The translations under genes and the position numbers were made by a program. DNA of 64,000 nt, from contig NZ_CP108070.1 in assembly GCF_036178845.1 (NCBI RefSeq), positions 7,502,001-7,566,000 on the forward strand, given 5' to 3'. Positions 24,940 through 33,701 of this stretch are shown piece by piece. The DNA is from Streptomyces sp. NBC_00271 (lineage in GTDB: Bacteria; Actinomycetota; Actinomycetes; Streptomycetales; Streptomycetaceae). Below the pieces are notes generated by a model. The model ran no database searches. It saw only the letters and a program-made list of their open reading frames with translations, and was not told where the DNA came from. The first letter of the stretch is position 1. Each line of letters opens with the position of its first letter.

Positions 24940-26484
24940 CTAGGTGCAGACGGTTCCCGCGGGCGGCACGGTCCCGTCCAGCAGATAGCCGTTCACCGCG
25001 TTGTGCACGCACTTGTTCCCGCTGTCGTACGCGCCGTGCCCCTGGCCCTTGTAGGTCACCTCGACGCCGACGCCCTTGCCCAGCGCGTCCACCATCTTCT
25101 TCGCGCCCTGGTACGGCGTGGCCGGGTCGCCGGTGTTGCCGACCACGAGGATCGGCGCCGCACCGGTGGCGCTGACGTCCGGGTGGTCGGCGGCGCCCGG
25201 GACCGCCCAGTTGGTGCAGCTGAGCATGCCCCAGGCCAGGTAGTCGCCGAAGAGCGGTGAGGCGGCCCGGAACGCCGGCAGACCGGCTTGCACGTCGGGG
25301 ATCGTGTACCGCGGTTTCTCGTCGGCGCAGTTGATGGAGACGTTGGCCGCGTAGAGGTTGCTGTACTGGCCGTTCTGGTTGCGCCCGTTCATCGAGTCGG
25401 ACAGCAGCATCAATACCTTGCCGTCACCGCTGTACGCCTGGTCCAGGCCCTCCGTCAGGTACTCCCAGAAGTCCTTGGAGTACAGCGCCTGCGCGATGCC
25501 GTTGGTGGCCTCGGTCTGGGTGAGCTGGCGTGGGAAGACGCCGGGGATGGGCTTGCTGTCCAGGTCCTTGAGGAGTTTGGCGATGCGGTTCTTGACGTCC
25601 TGCGGGGTGTCGCCGATCGGGCAGGGCTCGGTCTTCGAGGTGCAGTCGGTGGCGAAGTTGTCGAGCGCGAGCTGGAAGCCTCTGGCCTGCCCGAGCGCGC
25701 TCTGTTCCGGGTTCTGCGTCGGGTCGACGACCGCGTCGAAGACGGCGCGCCCTACGTGCTTGGGGAACAAGTGTGCGTAGACGCCGCCGAGTTCGGTGCC
25801 GTACGAGATGCCGAAGTAGTGCAGTTTGGCGTCGCCGAGCACTTGGCGCATGAGGTCGATGTCGCGGGCCGCGTCGGTGGTGCGCACGTGGGGGAGGGTC
25901 TGCCCGGAGTTCTTCTCGCAGGCCGCGTTGAACGTCTTCGTGTTGCTGAGGAGGTTCTTCTGCTCGGCGGTGTCGTCGGGGGTGGCGTCCTGCTGCAAGA
26001 ACACGTCGAGTCCGCTGTCGTCCTCGCACTTCACGCCCGCGCTGCGGCCGACCCCACGCGGGTCGAAGCTCACCAGGTCGTAGCGGGTGCGCAGCTTCGC
26101 GTAGTCCTCGCCGAAGGCGGGCAGCGTGGTGACGCCGGAGCCGCCGGGGCCGCCGAAGTTGAAGATGAGGGAGCCGATGCGTTTGCTCTGGTCGCCGCTC
26201 GTCCGCGCCCGGATCAGCGCGATCCCGATGGTGTCGCCCTTGGGGTCGGCCCAGTCGAGGGGTGCCTTCATGGTGGCGCACTGCCACTGTGTGCCGCCCG
26301 GCAGGGGAGAGGGGGCGTTGCCGCCGCCCTCGGACTCGGCGGGGGCCGGGCAGTCCTTCCAGCTCAGCTTCTGGGCCGGCAGGTCCTCGCTCTTCGAGTT
26401 GTCGCTGCAGCCCGTCAGCATGGCGGACAGCACGGCGACGGAGAGCGCCAGCGCAGCGGCGCGCGGCGGAGACGGGTTCGGCAT
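24940..26484 (-). CDS. Secreted lipoprotein, tripeptidyl aminopeptidase-like alpha/beta hydrolase (paralogue)
   Basis: The 514-aa product has a lipoprotein signal (ALALSVAVLSAMLTGC), the oxyanion segment FNFGGPGGSG, the nucleophile elbow GISYGTELGG and the C-terminal TAP-like domain with GNTGDPATPYQGA and GQGHGAYDSG, ending LLDGTVPPAGTVC. It shares all key motifs with its neighbour, so the two arose by tandem duplication. The start at 26484 has AGGA eight bases upstream; an ATG three codons earlier (26493) is possible. The 138-base gap shows no terminator, so both may be on one mRNA. Confidence 0.9.
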   Translation of the reverse strand: MPNPSPPRAAALALSVAVLSAMLTGCSDNSKSEDLPAQKLSWKDCPAPAESEGGGNAPSPLPGGTQWQCATMKAPLDWADPKGDTIGIALIRARTSGDQSKRIGSLIFNFGGPGGSGVTTLPAFGEDYAKLRTRYDLVSFDPRGVGRSAGVKCEDDSGLDVFLQQDATPDDTAEQKNLLSNTKTFNAACEKNSGQTLPHVRTTDAARDIDLMRQVLGDAKLHYFGISYGTELGGVYAHLFPKHVGRAVFDAVVDPTQNPEQSALGQARGFQLALDNFATDCTSKTEPCPIGDTPQDVKNRIAKLLKDLDSKPIPGVFPRQLTQTEATNGIAQALYSKDFWEYLTEGLDQAYSGDGKVLMLLSDSMNGRNQNGQYSNLYAANVSINCADEKPRYTIPDVQAGLPAFRAASPLFGDYLAWGMLSCTNWAVPGAADHPDVSATGAAPILVVGNTGDPATPYQGAKKMVDALGKGVGVEVTYKGQGHGAYDSGNKCVHNAVNGYLLDGTVPPAGTVCT

Positions 26485-26583
26485 GCTCCCCATCCTGCGG
26501 TCGTGCGGGGCGGGGCGCTCGGGACGCGGGCCGTGTGGGTGAGGGCGCGCGGAGGGCTCGTACGGGAGGGTCGGTGCGGGGCT

Positions 26584-29382
26584 CTAGAGGGCGCCCTTGC
26601 GGGTCAGGTGGTTGAAGAACAGCCAGCCCGGAAGCACCGGAAGCCACAGCGTCAGCAGCCGGTACAGCAGCACCGCGGGAGCGGCGACCTCCTTGGGGAG
26701 CCCCACGGCGATCAGACCGACCGTGAGGGTCGCCTCGACGGCGCCGACGCCACCGGGGGTCGGCGCCGCGGAGCCGAGCGCGTTACCGGCGAGGAAGACG
26801 ACGGCGACGCTGGCGAGGCTGAGCGTGGTGGGCTGCTGTTGGCCGAAGGCGCGGATCGAAGCGTCCAGGCACATCACGAAGCAGGCGGTCAGCAGCAGCA
26901 TGCCGCCGATGCCGGTGATCAGCTTCTGGGGCCGCTGGAGCACGTCGAGCATGCGCGGTACGACGCCCGCGAACAGCGACCTCACGCGCGTGCTGACGAA
27001 TTTGCGCAGGAACGGCACCGACGTCACGACGAGCACCAGGACGGCGACCGTCAGCAGACCGGCGATGACCGTGCGGGAGGGCGACAGGGACGGCGTCTTC
27101 TCGGTGCCGGTCAGATAGCCGAAGGACAGCAGCATCAGGATGTGGCAGCCGAGCCCGAACAGCTGGGACGCGCCGACACTCGCCACCGCGAGCCCCGGCC
27201 GCACCCCCGCACGCTGCAGGAAGCGCGTGTTGAGGGCCACACCGCCGACCGCGGCGGGCGCCACGATCTTCACGAACGAGCCGGCGACCTGTGCCGCGAC
27301 GGCCCGCATGAACGGCACCCGCTCCGGTACGAAGCCGAGCAGCGCCATCGCCGCCGCGAAGTAGCTCACCGCGGAGAACAGCACGGCCGCGGCGACCCAG
27401 CCCCACTGGGCGTTGTCGAAGAGGGTCCCGAACTCGATGTGGGTGAGCTGCGTCAGCAGGAAGTACCCACCGATGGCACCGGCGATGAAACTGATCAGTG
27501 TGCGTGGCCGCACCCGCTCCAGGCGGGCCGGTTCGACCGGCGCCTGCGGGCGGATCAGCAGCACCTGGTGGCGGATCTGGGTGAGGAGATCCTCCTCGCG
27601 TGCTTCGTCCAGTGCCTCGTCGATCGCCCGCTTCTCGGCCCGCTGCTCCGCGCGTACGGCCTTCTTGCCGGGCTTTTCCACCGAGGCCTCGGCGTGCTGG
27701 GCCTGTTCCGCGCGGGCGAGCTTGTTCTGCCGGGAGGCCTCCAGGACCGCGTCGCGTTCGCGCTGGGCGCGCTCCCGGGCCAGCTTGCGCAGCGTCGCGC
27801 GCGTGGAGCGCGTCAGTGCGATGGGCTGCAGCAGCGGCAGGCAGTCGGCGATCGCGTCCGGGCCGAGCACACCGACGGCCGACGCCACCGTGCGCTCGGC
27901 GCCGACGCGCAGCCCCAGCGTGGTCAGCAACTGGGCGATGTCCATGCGCAGCAGCAGATCGCCGGCCGCGATCTCACCGCCACGAAGGTCGGTGAGGATC
28001 ACCATGCCGGAACGATCCACCAAAATCGCGTCACCCGCGAGCCTGCGGTGTGCGATGCGTCGCGACTGCAAGGCCTGCACCTGATGCCAGGTGTCGCGCA
28101 GGAGATCGTCGGTGATGAGTTCGTCGGGCAGCGAGTCCAGTGTGCGGCCGCCGGTGTGCTCGTAGACGAGCATCACGGCGTCCGGGCCGAGCTCGGAGGT
28201 CGCGATCAGCTTCGGGGCGTTGGCCCCGGCCGCGATGGCCGCGTACGCGAGGAGTGCCTCCTGCTCCAGGGCCTGGCGCAGCGACTGGAGACTGCGACGG
28301 GTGGCGAGACCGCGCAGCGTCAGGTTGCGCCACACTCGGTAGAAGAAGCCCTGCGCCTGCTGCTCACGGTCGACCACCGTGACGTCCAGCGGCGGGCCGT
28401 CCTCCAGGGTGACGAAGTAGCGCCGACCGCGATCGCCGTTCTCCGTGGTGTCGGGCGTGTCCTCGCGGGCCGCGCTGACGGGGTGGAAGCCGACGTGCCG
28501 CAGGCCCGCCATCAGCGTCCGCCCGGTCGGACGCACATTCGGCGAGCCGACCGCGTACAGCGTCCCGTACGCGACGCTCCAGCCGATCAGCACCGTCAGG
28601 ATGATCGAGAACGGCGTGGTGTAGCCGGTGACCAGCATGGAGAAGGCGTCGAGGAGCAGCACCACCCACAGCACCGCGCGCCAGCGCGGTCTGCGGGACA
28701 TCCCGACGGCAGTCATGTACGCGATGACCGGCGCCAGATAGCCGTGCACCGGGTCGGTCAGGGCGTGGATGTCACCCGGCGAGGGCTGGGTGAGTGCCTC
28801 CTGGATGGAGCTCGGGGCACCCTTGGCGACCCACAGGTCCGTGGCGAGTGTCACTCCGTGCGCGAGGACCGCGGCCAGCACGCCGTCGGCGATGCGCAGC
28901 CCGTCCCGCTTGATCAGCCGCTCGATCGCGAAGGCGACCGGCACCAGGAGGATCGCGATGCTCGACGCCAGACCCGCGATCTTGATCAGCAGATCGGGTG
29001 CCTGGCCGGTGCCCTTGTTGATGTCCTGCTCGAGCCCCGAGGTGGTGCCGTGCGCGAACGCGGCGATGGCCAGCAGCACGGCGATGGCGAGGACGCCGAC
29101 CATCAGCCGCATCAGATCGGAGGGACGGTGCACGCGCGCGGGCAGCAGCGGTTCGTCGCCCTCGACCTCGTCGCTGTGGACCTCGTCGCCGCAGTCGTCC
29201 GCCGGATCGAGTCGCTTCTGGGCTCGGCCGTGGGTGTCAGGAACGGGTTCTTCGTCCACCGTCGTGGTGGGCTCGTTCGCCGCCTCGCCCGGGTCCTTCG
29301 GGCCGGTGTCGCCGGTGTCCGGACGCGACGAGGCCGCGGAGATGCTCTCCGCGTCTTCGGGGTGCACGCCCTGCTGCCTCAT
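26584..29382 (-). CDS. Large membrane protein: N-terminal helices, degenerate kinase-like domain, C-terminal flippase-like (UPF0104) domain
   Basis: The product is about 932 aa. After an acidic disordered segment (about 1-85) come about seven membrane helices, then a soluble region with a kinase-like fold: ATSELGPDAVMLVYEHTGG, then HRRLAGDAILVD where a kinase would have HxDxxxxN, and VILTDLRGGE in place of DFG. A charged coiled coil (ARAEQAQHAEASVEK region) leads into a C-terminal lysylphosphatidylglycerol-synthase-TM/UPF0104 domain with PAAVGGVALNTRFL and TPGGVGAVEATLTVGL. This could move or modify lipids under control of the pseudokinase. The start at 29382 is chosen for the AAGAAGAG just upstream; a GTG at 29406 is possible. 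Confidence 0.82.
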   Translation of the reverse strand: MRQQGVHPEDAESISAASSRPDTGDTGPKDPGEAANEPTTTVDEEPVPDTHGRAQKRLDPADDCGDEVHSDEVEGDEPLLPARVHRPSDLMRLMVGVLAIAVLLAIAAFAHGTTSGLEQDINKGTGQAPDLLIKIAGLASSIAILLVPVAFAIERLIKRDGLRIADGVLAAVLAHGVTLATDLWVAKGAPSSIQEALTQPSPGDIHALTDPVHGYLAPVIAYMTAVGMSRRPRWRAVLWVVLLLDAFSMLVTGYTTPFSIILTVLIGWSVAYGTLYAVGSPNVRPTGRTLMAGLRHVGFHPVSAAREDTPDTTENGDRGRRYFVTLEDGPPLDVTVVDREQQAQGFFYRVWRNLTLRGLATRRSLQSLRQALEQEALLAYAAIAAGANAPKLIATSELGPDAVMLVYEHTGGRTLDSLPDELITDDLLRDTWHQVQALQSRRIAHRRLAGDAILVDRSGMVILTDLRGGEIAAGDLLLRMDIAQLLTTLGLRVGAERTVASAVGVLGPDAIADCLPLLQPIALTRSTRATLRKLARERAQRERDAVLEASRQNKLARAEQAQHAEASVEKPGKKAVRAEQRAEKRAIDEALDEAREEDLLTQIRHQVLLIRPQAPVEPARLERVRPRTLISFIAGAIGGYFLLTQLTHIEFGTLFDNAQWGWVAAAVLFSAVSYFAAAMALLGFVPERVPFMRAVAAQVAGSFVKIVAPAAVGGVALNTRFLQRAGVRPGLAVASVGASQLFGLGCHILMLLSFGYLTGTEKTPSLSPSRTVIAGLLTVAVLVLVVTSVPFLRKFVSTRVRSLFAGVVPRMLDVLQRPQKLITGIGGMLLLTACFVMCLDASIRAFGQQQPTTLSLASVAVVFLAGNALGSAAPTPGGVGAVEATLTVGLIAVGLPKEVAAPAVLLYRLLTLWLPVLPGWLFFNHLTRKGAL

Positions 29383-29568
29383 CGTCTCTTCTTGATCTCG
29401 TATCACCGGTCACCGCCCGCACGATGGTGGCATGCCCCACCGACACACGGGGGCATCAGGGTGCAAATACGGGGGCGCACAGTCTGCCCCAAGTGCGCCT
29501 TCGTGGCGAGGGATACGCACAGTCACCGACTCGTCGCACTGTCGGTGGGATGGGGCAGGATGGGGCGG

Positions 29569-29934
29569 ATGAGCGAGGAGAGCCTTCCGACGGATGCCCT
29601 GCCGGAGTACGCGGAGCGGGTCCTTGAGGTCGCCGAGTCGATCCCGCCCGGGCACGTGATGACGTACGGGGACGTCGCAGAGTGGCTGGAGGAGGGCGGA
29701 CCGCGCCAGGTGGGCCGGGTGATGGCCCTCTACGGAGGAGCGGTCCCGTGGTGGCGGGTCGTCCGCGCGGACGGCGCGCTGCTCCCGGGCCACGAACTCG
29801 ACGCGCTGGGCCACTACCGCGACGAGAGCACGCCCCTGAAGGAGGCGAGCAGGGCCTCTGAGGGGCATCTGCCGCGCGTCGACATGAGACGGGCACGATG
29901 GGACGGCGGCGAACGCGCGCAGGGTCACACCTGA
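29569..29934 (+). CDS. Alkyltransferase-like protein (ATL, MGMT family)
   Basis: The 121-aa product matches the DNA-binding half of O6-alkylguanine transferases: VAESIPPGHVMTYGDVAEW near residue 20, the Arg-finger region RQVGRVMALYGG, and PWWRVVRADG, where the active-site PCHR Cys is replaced by Trp. ATL proteins bind O6-alkylguanine without repairing it and hand lesions to nucleotide excision repair. The mycobacterial counterpart, from memory, is Rv3204. It precedes adnA in the same direction. No SD is seen; CAGGAT ends seven bases before the ATG, so the mRNA may be leaderless. Confidence 0.9.
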   Translation: MSEESLPTDALPEYAERVLEVAESIPPGHVMTYGDVAEWLEEGGPRQVGRVMALYGGAVPWWRVVRADGALLPGHELDALGHYRDESTPLKEASRASEGHLPRVDMRRARWDGGERAQGHT

Positions 29935-30182
29935 CAGCTTCCGGCATCGGACGGGGCGATGGGGAGCCTGTGGCCCGTACGGGGGAAACCGGGCACGCCC
30001 GTCACATGCCGTACGTTCGAGAGCAGAGGGACGCACGTGGTGTGAGGGAAGAAGGGGAAGCCCTCCTTCCACGATGCCCACCGGCGTAGCGTCGACGGCA
30101 CGCATCCCCCTCACCCCGCGGCCACCGCCCTGAACGCGCGGCGCTCTTCCCACCAGCACGACCTCCAGGACCGGCGAACCAC

Positions 30183-33100
30183 GTGAGCTCCTCTTCTTCC
30201 ACCAGGCGCCTGTCGCACCCCCAGGTGCGGCAGGGGACCCGCGGCGCGTACCGACTGGTACGTACCGCGCCGGTCCGAGTGGGGCCCCCTCGTCTGGACG
30301 CAGAGCAGCGCGCGGTGGTTGACCATGACACGGGACCGCTGCTCGTGCTGGCCGGCCCCGGCACCGGCAAGACGACCACGCTCGTCGAGTCCGTCGCGGC
30401 GCGGATCGCGCGGGGCGGCGACCCGGAACGCATCCTGGTGCTGACGTTCAGCCGCAAGGCGGCCGTCGAGCTGCGCGACCGCATGGCGCTGCGCATAGGG
30501 GCCGCTCGCGCTCCCCGGGCGACCACCTTCCACTCGTTCTGCTACGCCCTGGTCCGCGCCCACCAGGACAGCGACCTGTTCGTGGAACCCCTGCGGCTGC
30601 TGTCCGGACCCGAACAGGACGTGGCGGTGCGCGAGCTGCTCGCGGGCCAGCCCGACCTGGAGCGGCTCGGCCTCGCCCATGTCCGCTGGCCGGACGAGCT
30701 GCGCGCCTGCCTGACCACGCGCGGCTTCGCCGACGAGGTCCGCGCGGTACTGGCGCGCAGCCGCGAACTGGGCCTGAGCCCCGACGCCCTGACCGCCTTC
30801 GCCCGGCGCATCGGCCGCCCCGACTGGGGCGCGGCAGCCGCCTTCCTCGCCGAGTACCTGGACGTTCTCGACCTCCAAGGAGTGCTCGACTACGCGGAAC
30901 TCGTCCACCGCGCGGTGCTGCTCGCCGGGCGTCCGGGCGTCGCCGAGCACCTCGCCGCGCAGTACGACGCCGTCTACGTGGACGAGTACCAGGACACCGA
31001 TCCCGCGCAGGTCCGGCTGCTGCACGCCCTCGCCGGCGGCGGCCGCAACCTGGTCGCCTTCGGTGACCCCGACCAGTCGATCTACGCCTTCCGGGGCGCG
31101 GACGTGAACGGCATCCTGGACTTCCCCGACGCCTTCCCGCGCGCGGACGGCCACCCCGCGCAGGTCGAGGTGTTGCGCACCTCCCGCCGCTCCGGCGCCG
31201 CCCTGCTCACCGCCACCCGTCTGATCACCCAGCGCATGCCGCTGACCCGCCTTCCGGCAGAGAAGGTACGCGCCCACCGCCAGCTGTCTCCGGTACGGGA
31301 CGGCGGCGACGTCGAGGTCTACACGTACCCGACGGCGGGCACGGAGCTGGACAACATCGCGGACATCCTGCGCCGCGCCCATCTGGAGGACGGCGTCCCC
31401 TGGGGCGACATGGCCGTCCTGGTGCGCGCCGGCTCCCGCACGATCCCGACGATCAGGCGGGCGCTCACCGCGGCGGGCGTGCCGCTCGACATCGACGGCG
31501 ACGACCTGCCGCTGCGGCACGAACCGGCGGTCACGCCCTTGCTGACGGCACTGCGGGCGGTGGCGCGCGCGGAGTCGGGTACGGCCGCACGCTCCAGCGG
31601 CGACAGCGACGTACCTGAAGACGCCGACGTGCCCGAGGATGCCGACGCACCCGAAGACATCGACGTGCCCGAGGATGCCGACGCGCAAGCCGATCCCTGG
31701 CTCGACACCGAAACCGCCCTCACCCTGCTCGCCTCGCCCCTCGCGAGCATGGACGCGGCCGATCTGCGGCGTCTGGGGCGCGCGCTGCGCGAGGAGGAGC
31801 GCGCCGCGGGCAACCACGTACCGCAACCCTCCGACGAACTGCTCACCCGCGCGCTGGCCGAGCCGGAGCGGCTCGTCGCGCACGACCCGGCGTACGCCCG
31901 GGGAGCCCAGCGCCTCGGCGCGTTGCTGCGCAAGGCGCGGGAGCGCCTGGCGGGCGGCGGGACGGCCGAGGAGGCGCTCTGGGACCTCTGGGAGGGAACA
32001 CCGTGGCCGCAGCGCCTGGAGCGGGCCGCCCGACGCGGTGGCGCGGCCGGACGCAACGCCGACCGTGACCTCGACGCCGTCTGCGCGCTGTTCGCGACCG
32101 CGGCCCGCGCCGAGGAACGCACGGGCGGGCGCGGCGCCCTCAACTTCCTGGAGGAGATCGAGGCCCAGGACATCGCCGCCGACACGCTCACCCGCAGGGC
32201 GGTGCGCCCGGCCGCCGTACGCCTGATGACCGCGCACCGCTCCAAGGGCCTGGAGTGGCGCCTCGTCGTCGTCGCGGGCGTCCAGGAGGGCCTGTGGCCG
32301 GACCTGCGCCGCCGCGGCTCCCTGCTGGAGGCCGACCGCATCGGACGCGACGGCCTCGCCGAACCCCTCACCCCCGGAGCGCTCCTCTCCGAAGAGCGCC
32401 GTCTGTTCTACGTGGCCGCCACACGCGCGCGTGAACGCCTGATCGTCACCGCCGTGAAGGCCCCCGCCGACGACGGCGACCAGCCCTCCCGCTTCCTCAC
32501 CGAACTCGGCGTCGAACCCAGGGACGTCACCGGCCGCCCCCGCCGCCCGCTGTCCGTCGCCGCCCTGGTCGCCGAACTGCGCGCCACCACGGTCGACCCG
32601 CGGGTCTCGGACACCCTCCGGCAGGCCGCGGCCCACCGCCTGGCCAAGCTCGCCGCCCTCGGCGACGAGGACGGCCGCCCCCTCGTGCCGTCCGCGCACC
32701 CCTACCGCTGGTGGGGCATGTACGAGCCGACCGAGAGCAAGGTGCCGCTGCGCGACCGCGACCAGCCCGTCGTGCTCTCCGGAAGCGCCCTCGACCAGCT
32801 CGCCAACACCTGCGCCCTGCAGTGGTTCCTGGGCCGCGAGGTCAAGGCCGACGCGCCCGCGACCGCCGCCCAGGGCTTCGGCAACGTGGTGCACGTCCTG
32901 GCCGACGAGGTCGCCTCCGGACGCACCCCCGCCGACCTCGCCGTCCTCATGGAACGTCTGGACTCCGTGTGGAACGCGCTCGCCTTCGACGCGCCCTGGA
33001 AGTCCGCGCAGGAGAAGGAGCACGCGCGCGTGGCGCTCGAACGCTTCCTGAAGTGGCACGTCGACTCCAACGGCGTCCGTGCGGGACGTGTGCCGGTGGC

Positions 33101-33578
33101 CAGTGAGCACGACTTCGACGTGACCCTGGAGGCGGGCGACTACGAGGTGCGCATCCGGGGCTCCATGGACCGCGTCGAGACGGACACCGAGGGCCGCGCC
33201 TACGTGGTCGACTTCAAGACCGGCAAACACGCGCCCAGCGCCGCGGAGGTGGCGCACCACCCGCAGCTCGCCGTCTACCAGCTCGCCGTCCGCGAGGGGG
33301 CCGTCGACGACACCTTCGACGGCGTACGCCCCGAGCCGGGCGGCGCGGAACTCGTCCAGCTGCGCCAGGGCGCCGCCAAGAAGAACGGTGGCGAGACCCT
33401 CCCCAAGGTGCAGGCCCAGGAGCCCCTCGAGGGCGAGTGGGTCGGCGACCTGCTGGCCACCGCGGCCGGGAAGGTCCTCGACGAACGGTTCTCACCGACC
33501 ACGGGACAACACTGCACACACTGCGCTTTCCGGGCATCGTGCAGCGCTCGGCCCGAGGGACGCCACGTGGTCGAGTGA
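30183..33578 (+). CDS. adnA: AdnA-type UvrD-like helicase/RecB-family nuclease subunit
   Basis: The 1131-aa protein has a UvrD-like motor (Walker A GPGTGKTT near 58-65, VDEYQD near 266-271, GDPDQSIYAFRG) and a C-terminal PD-(D/E)XK nuclease (GSMDRVETD, VDFKTGK near 1010, HPQLAVYQLAV). Cys877 and Cys1111, Cys1114, Cys1120 form the four-Cys Fe-S pattern seen in AddB/AdnAB nucleases. With AdnB it would resect double-strand breaks for recombination. Assignment as AdnA follows gene order in mycobacteria, where adnA precedes adnB. Residues 476-499 are an acidic insert of four DVPEDA repeats. The GTG start has AGGA eleven bases upstream. Confidence 0.88.
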   Translation: MSSSSSTRRLSHPQVRQGTRGAYRLVRTAPVRVGPPRLDAEQRAVVDHDTGPLLVLAGPGTGKTTTLVESVAARIARGGDPERILVLTFSRKAAVELRDRMALRIGAARAPRATTFHSFCYALVRAHQDSDLFVEPLRLLSGPEQDVAVRELLAGQPDLERLGLAHVRWPDELRACLTTRGFADEVRAVLARSRELGLSPDALTAFARRIGRPDWGAAAAFLAEYLDVLDLQGVLDYAELVHRAVLLAGRPGVAEHLAAQYDAVYVDEYQDTDPAQVRLLHALAGGGRNLVAFGDPDQSIYAFRGADVNGILDFPDAFPRADGHPAQVEVLRTSRRSGAALLTATRLITQRMPLTRLPAEKVRAHRQLSPVRDGGDVEVYTYPTAGTELDNIADILRRAHLEDGVPWGDMAVLVRAGSRTIPTIRRALTAAGVPLDIDGDDLPLRHEPAVTPLLTALRAVARAESGTAARSSGDSDVPEDADVPEDADAPEDIDVPEDADAQADPWLDTETALTLLASPLASMDAADLRRLGRALREEERAAGNHVPQPSDELLTRALAEPERLVAHDPAYARGAQRLGALLRKARERLAGGGTAEEALWDLWEGTPWPQRLERAARRGGAAGRNADRDLDAVCALFATAARAEERTGGRGALNFLEEIEAQDIAADTLTRRAVRPAAVRLMTAHRSKGLEWRLVVVAGVQEGLWPDLRRRGSLLEADRIGRDGLAEPLTPGALLSEERRLFYVAATRARERLIVTAVKAPADDGDQPSRFLTELGVEPRDVTGRPRRPLSVAALVAELRATTVDPRVSDTLRQAAAHRLAKLAALGDEDGRPLVPSAHPYRWWGMYEPTESKVPLRDRDQPVVLSGSALDQLANTCALQWFLGREVKADAPATAAQGFGNVVHVLADEVASGRTPADLAVLMERLDSVWNALAFDAPWKSAQEKEHARVALERFLKWHVDSNGVRAGRVPVASEHDFDVTLEAGDYEVRIRGSMDRVETDTEGRAYVVDFKTGKHAPSAAEVAHHPQLAVYQLAVREGAVDDTFDGVRPEPGGAELVQLRQGAAKKNGGETLPKVQAQEPLEGEWVGDLLATAAGKVLDERFSPTTGQHCTHCAFRASCSARPEGRHVVE
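31608..31679 (+). repeat. Four 18-bp tandem units encoding DVPEDA in adnA
   Basis: The four in-frame hexapeptides are DVPEDA, DVPEDA, DAPEDI and DVPEDA, forming an acidic insert in the motor domain. Units 2 and 4 have identical DNA. Confidence 0.88.
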
Positions 33579-33701
33579 GGGGCGCAGGTCGAGGTCACGT
33601 CAGCGAGTGACGTACGGCACCACAGGTGTTGACCAGCACTTCTTCCGTCCCGGCAGCCGATGTGGCCTCCGCTGTCAGTGGGCGCCGCTAGCCTCTCCGA
33701 C

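Noticed and set aside
25288..29934. A very long open frame on the plus strand, opposite the peptidase and flippase-like genes
   Set aside because: It is the shadow of minus-strand genes in GC-rich DNA. Its product is low-complexity Arg/Gly/Val sequence, while the minus strand shows complete catalytic motifs. Only its last part (29569-29934) is a real gene.
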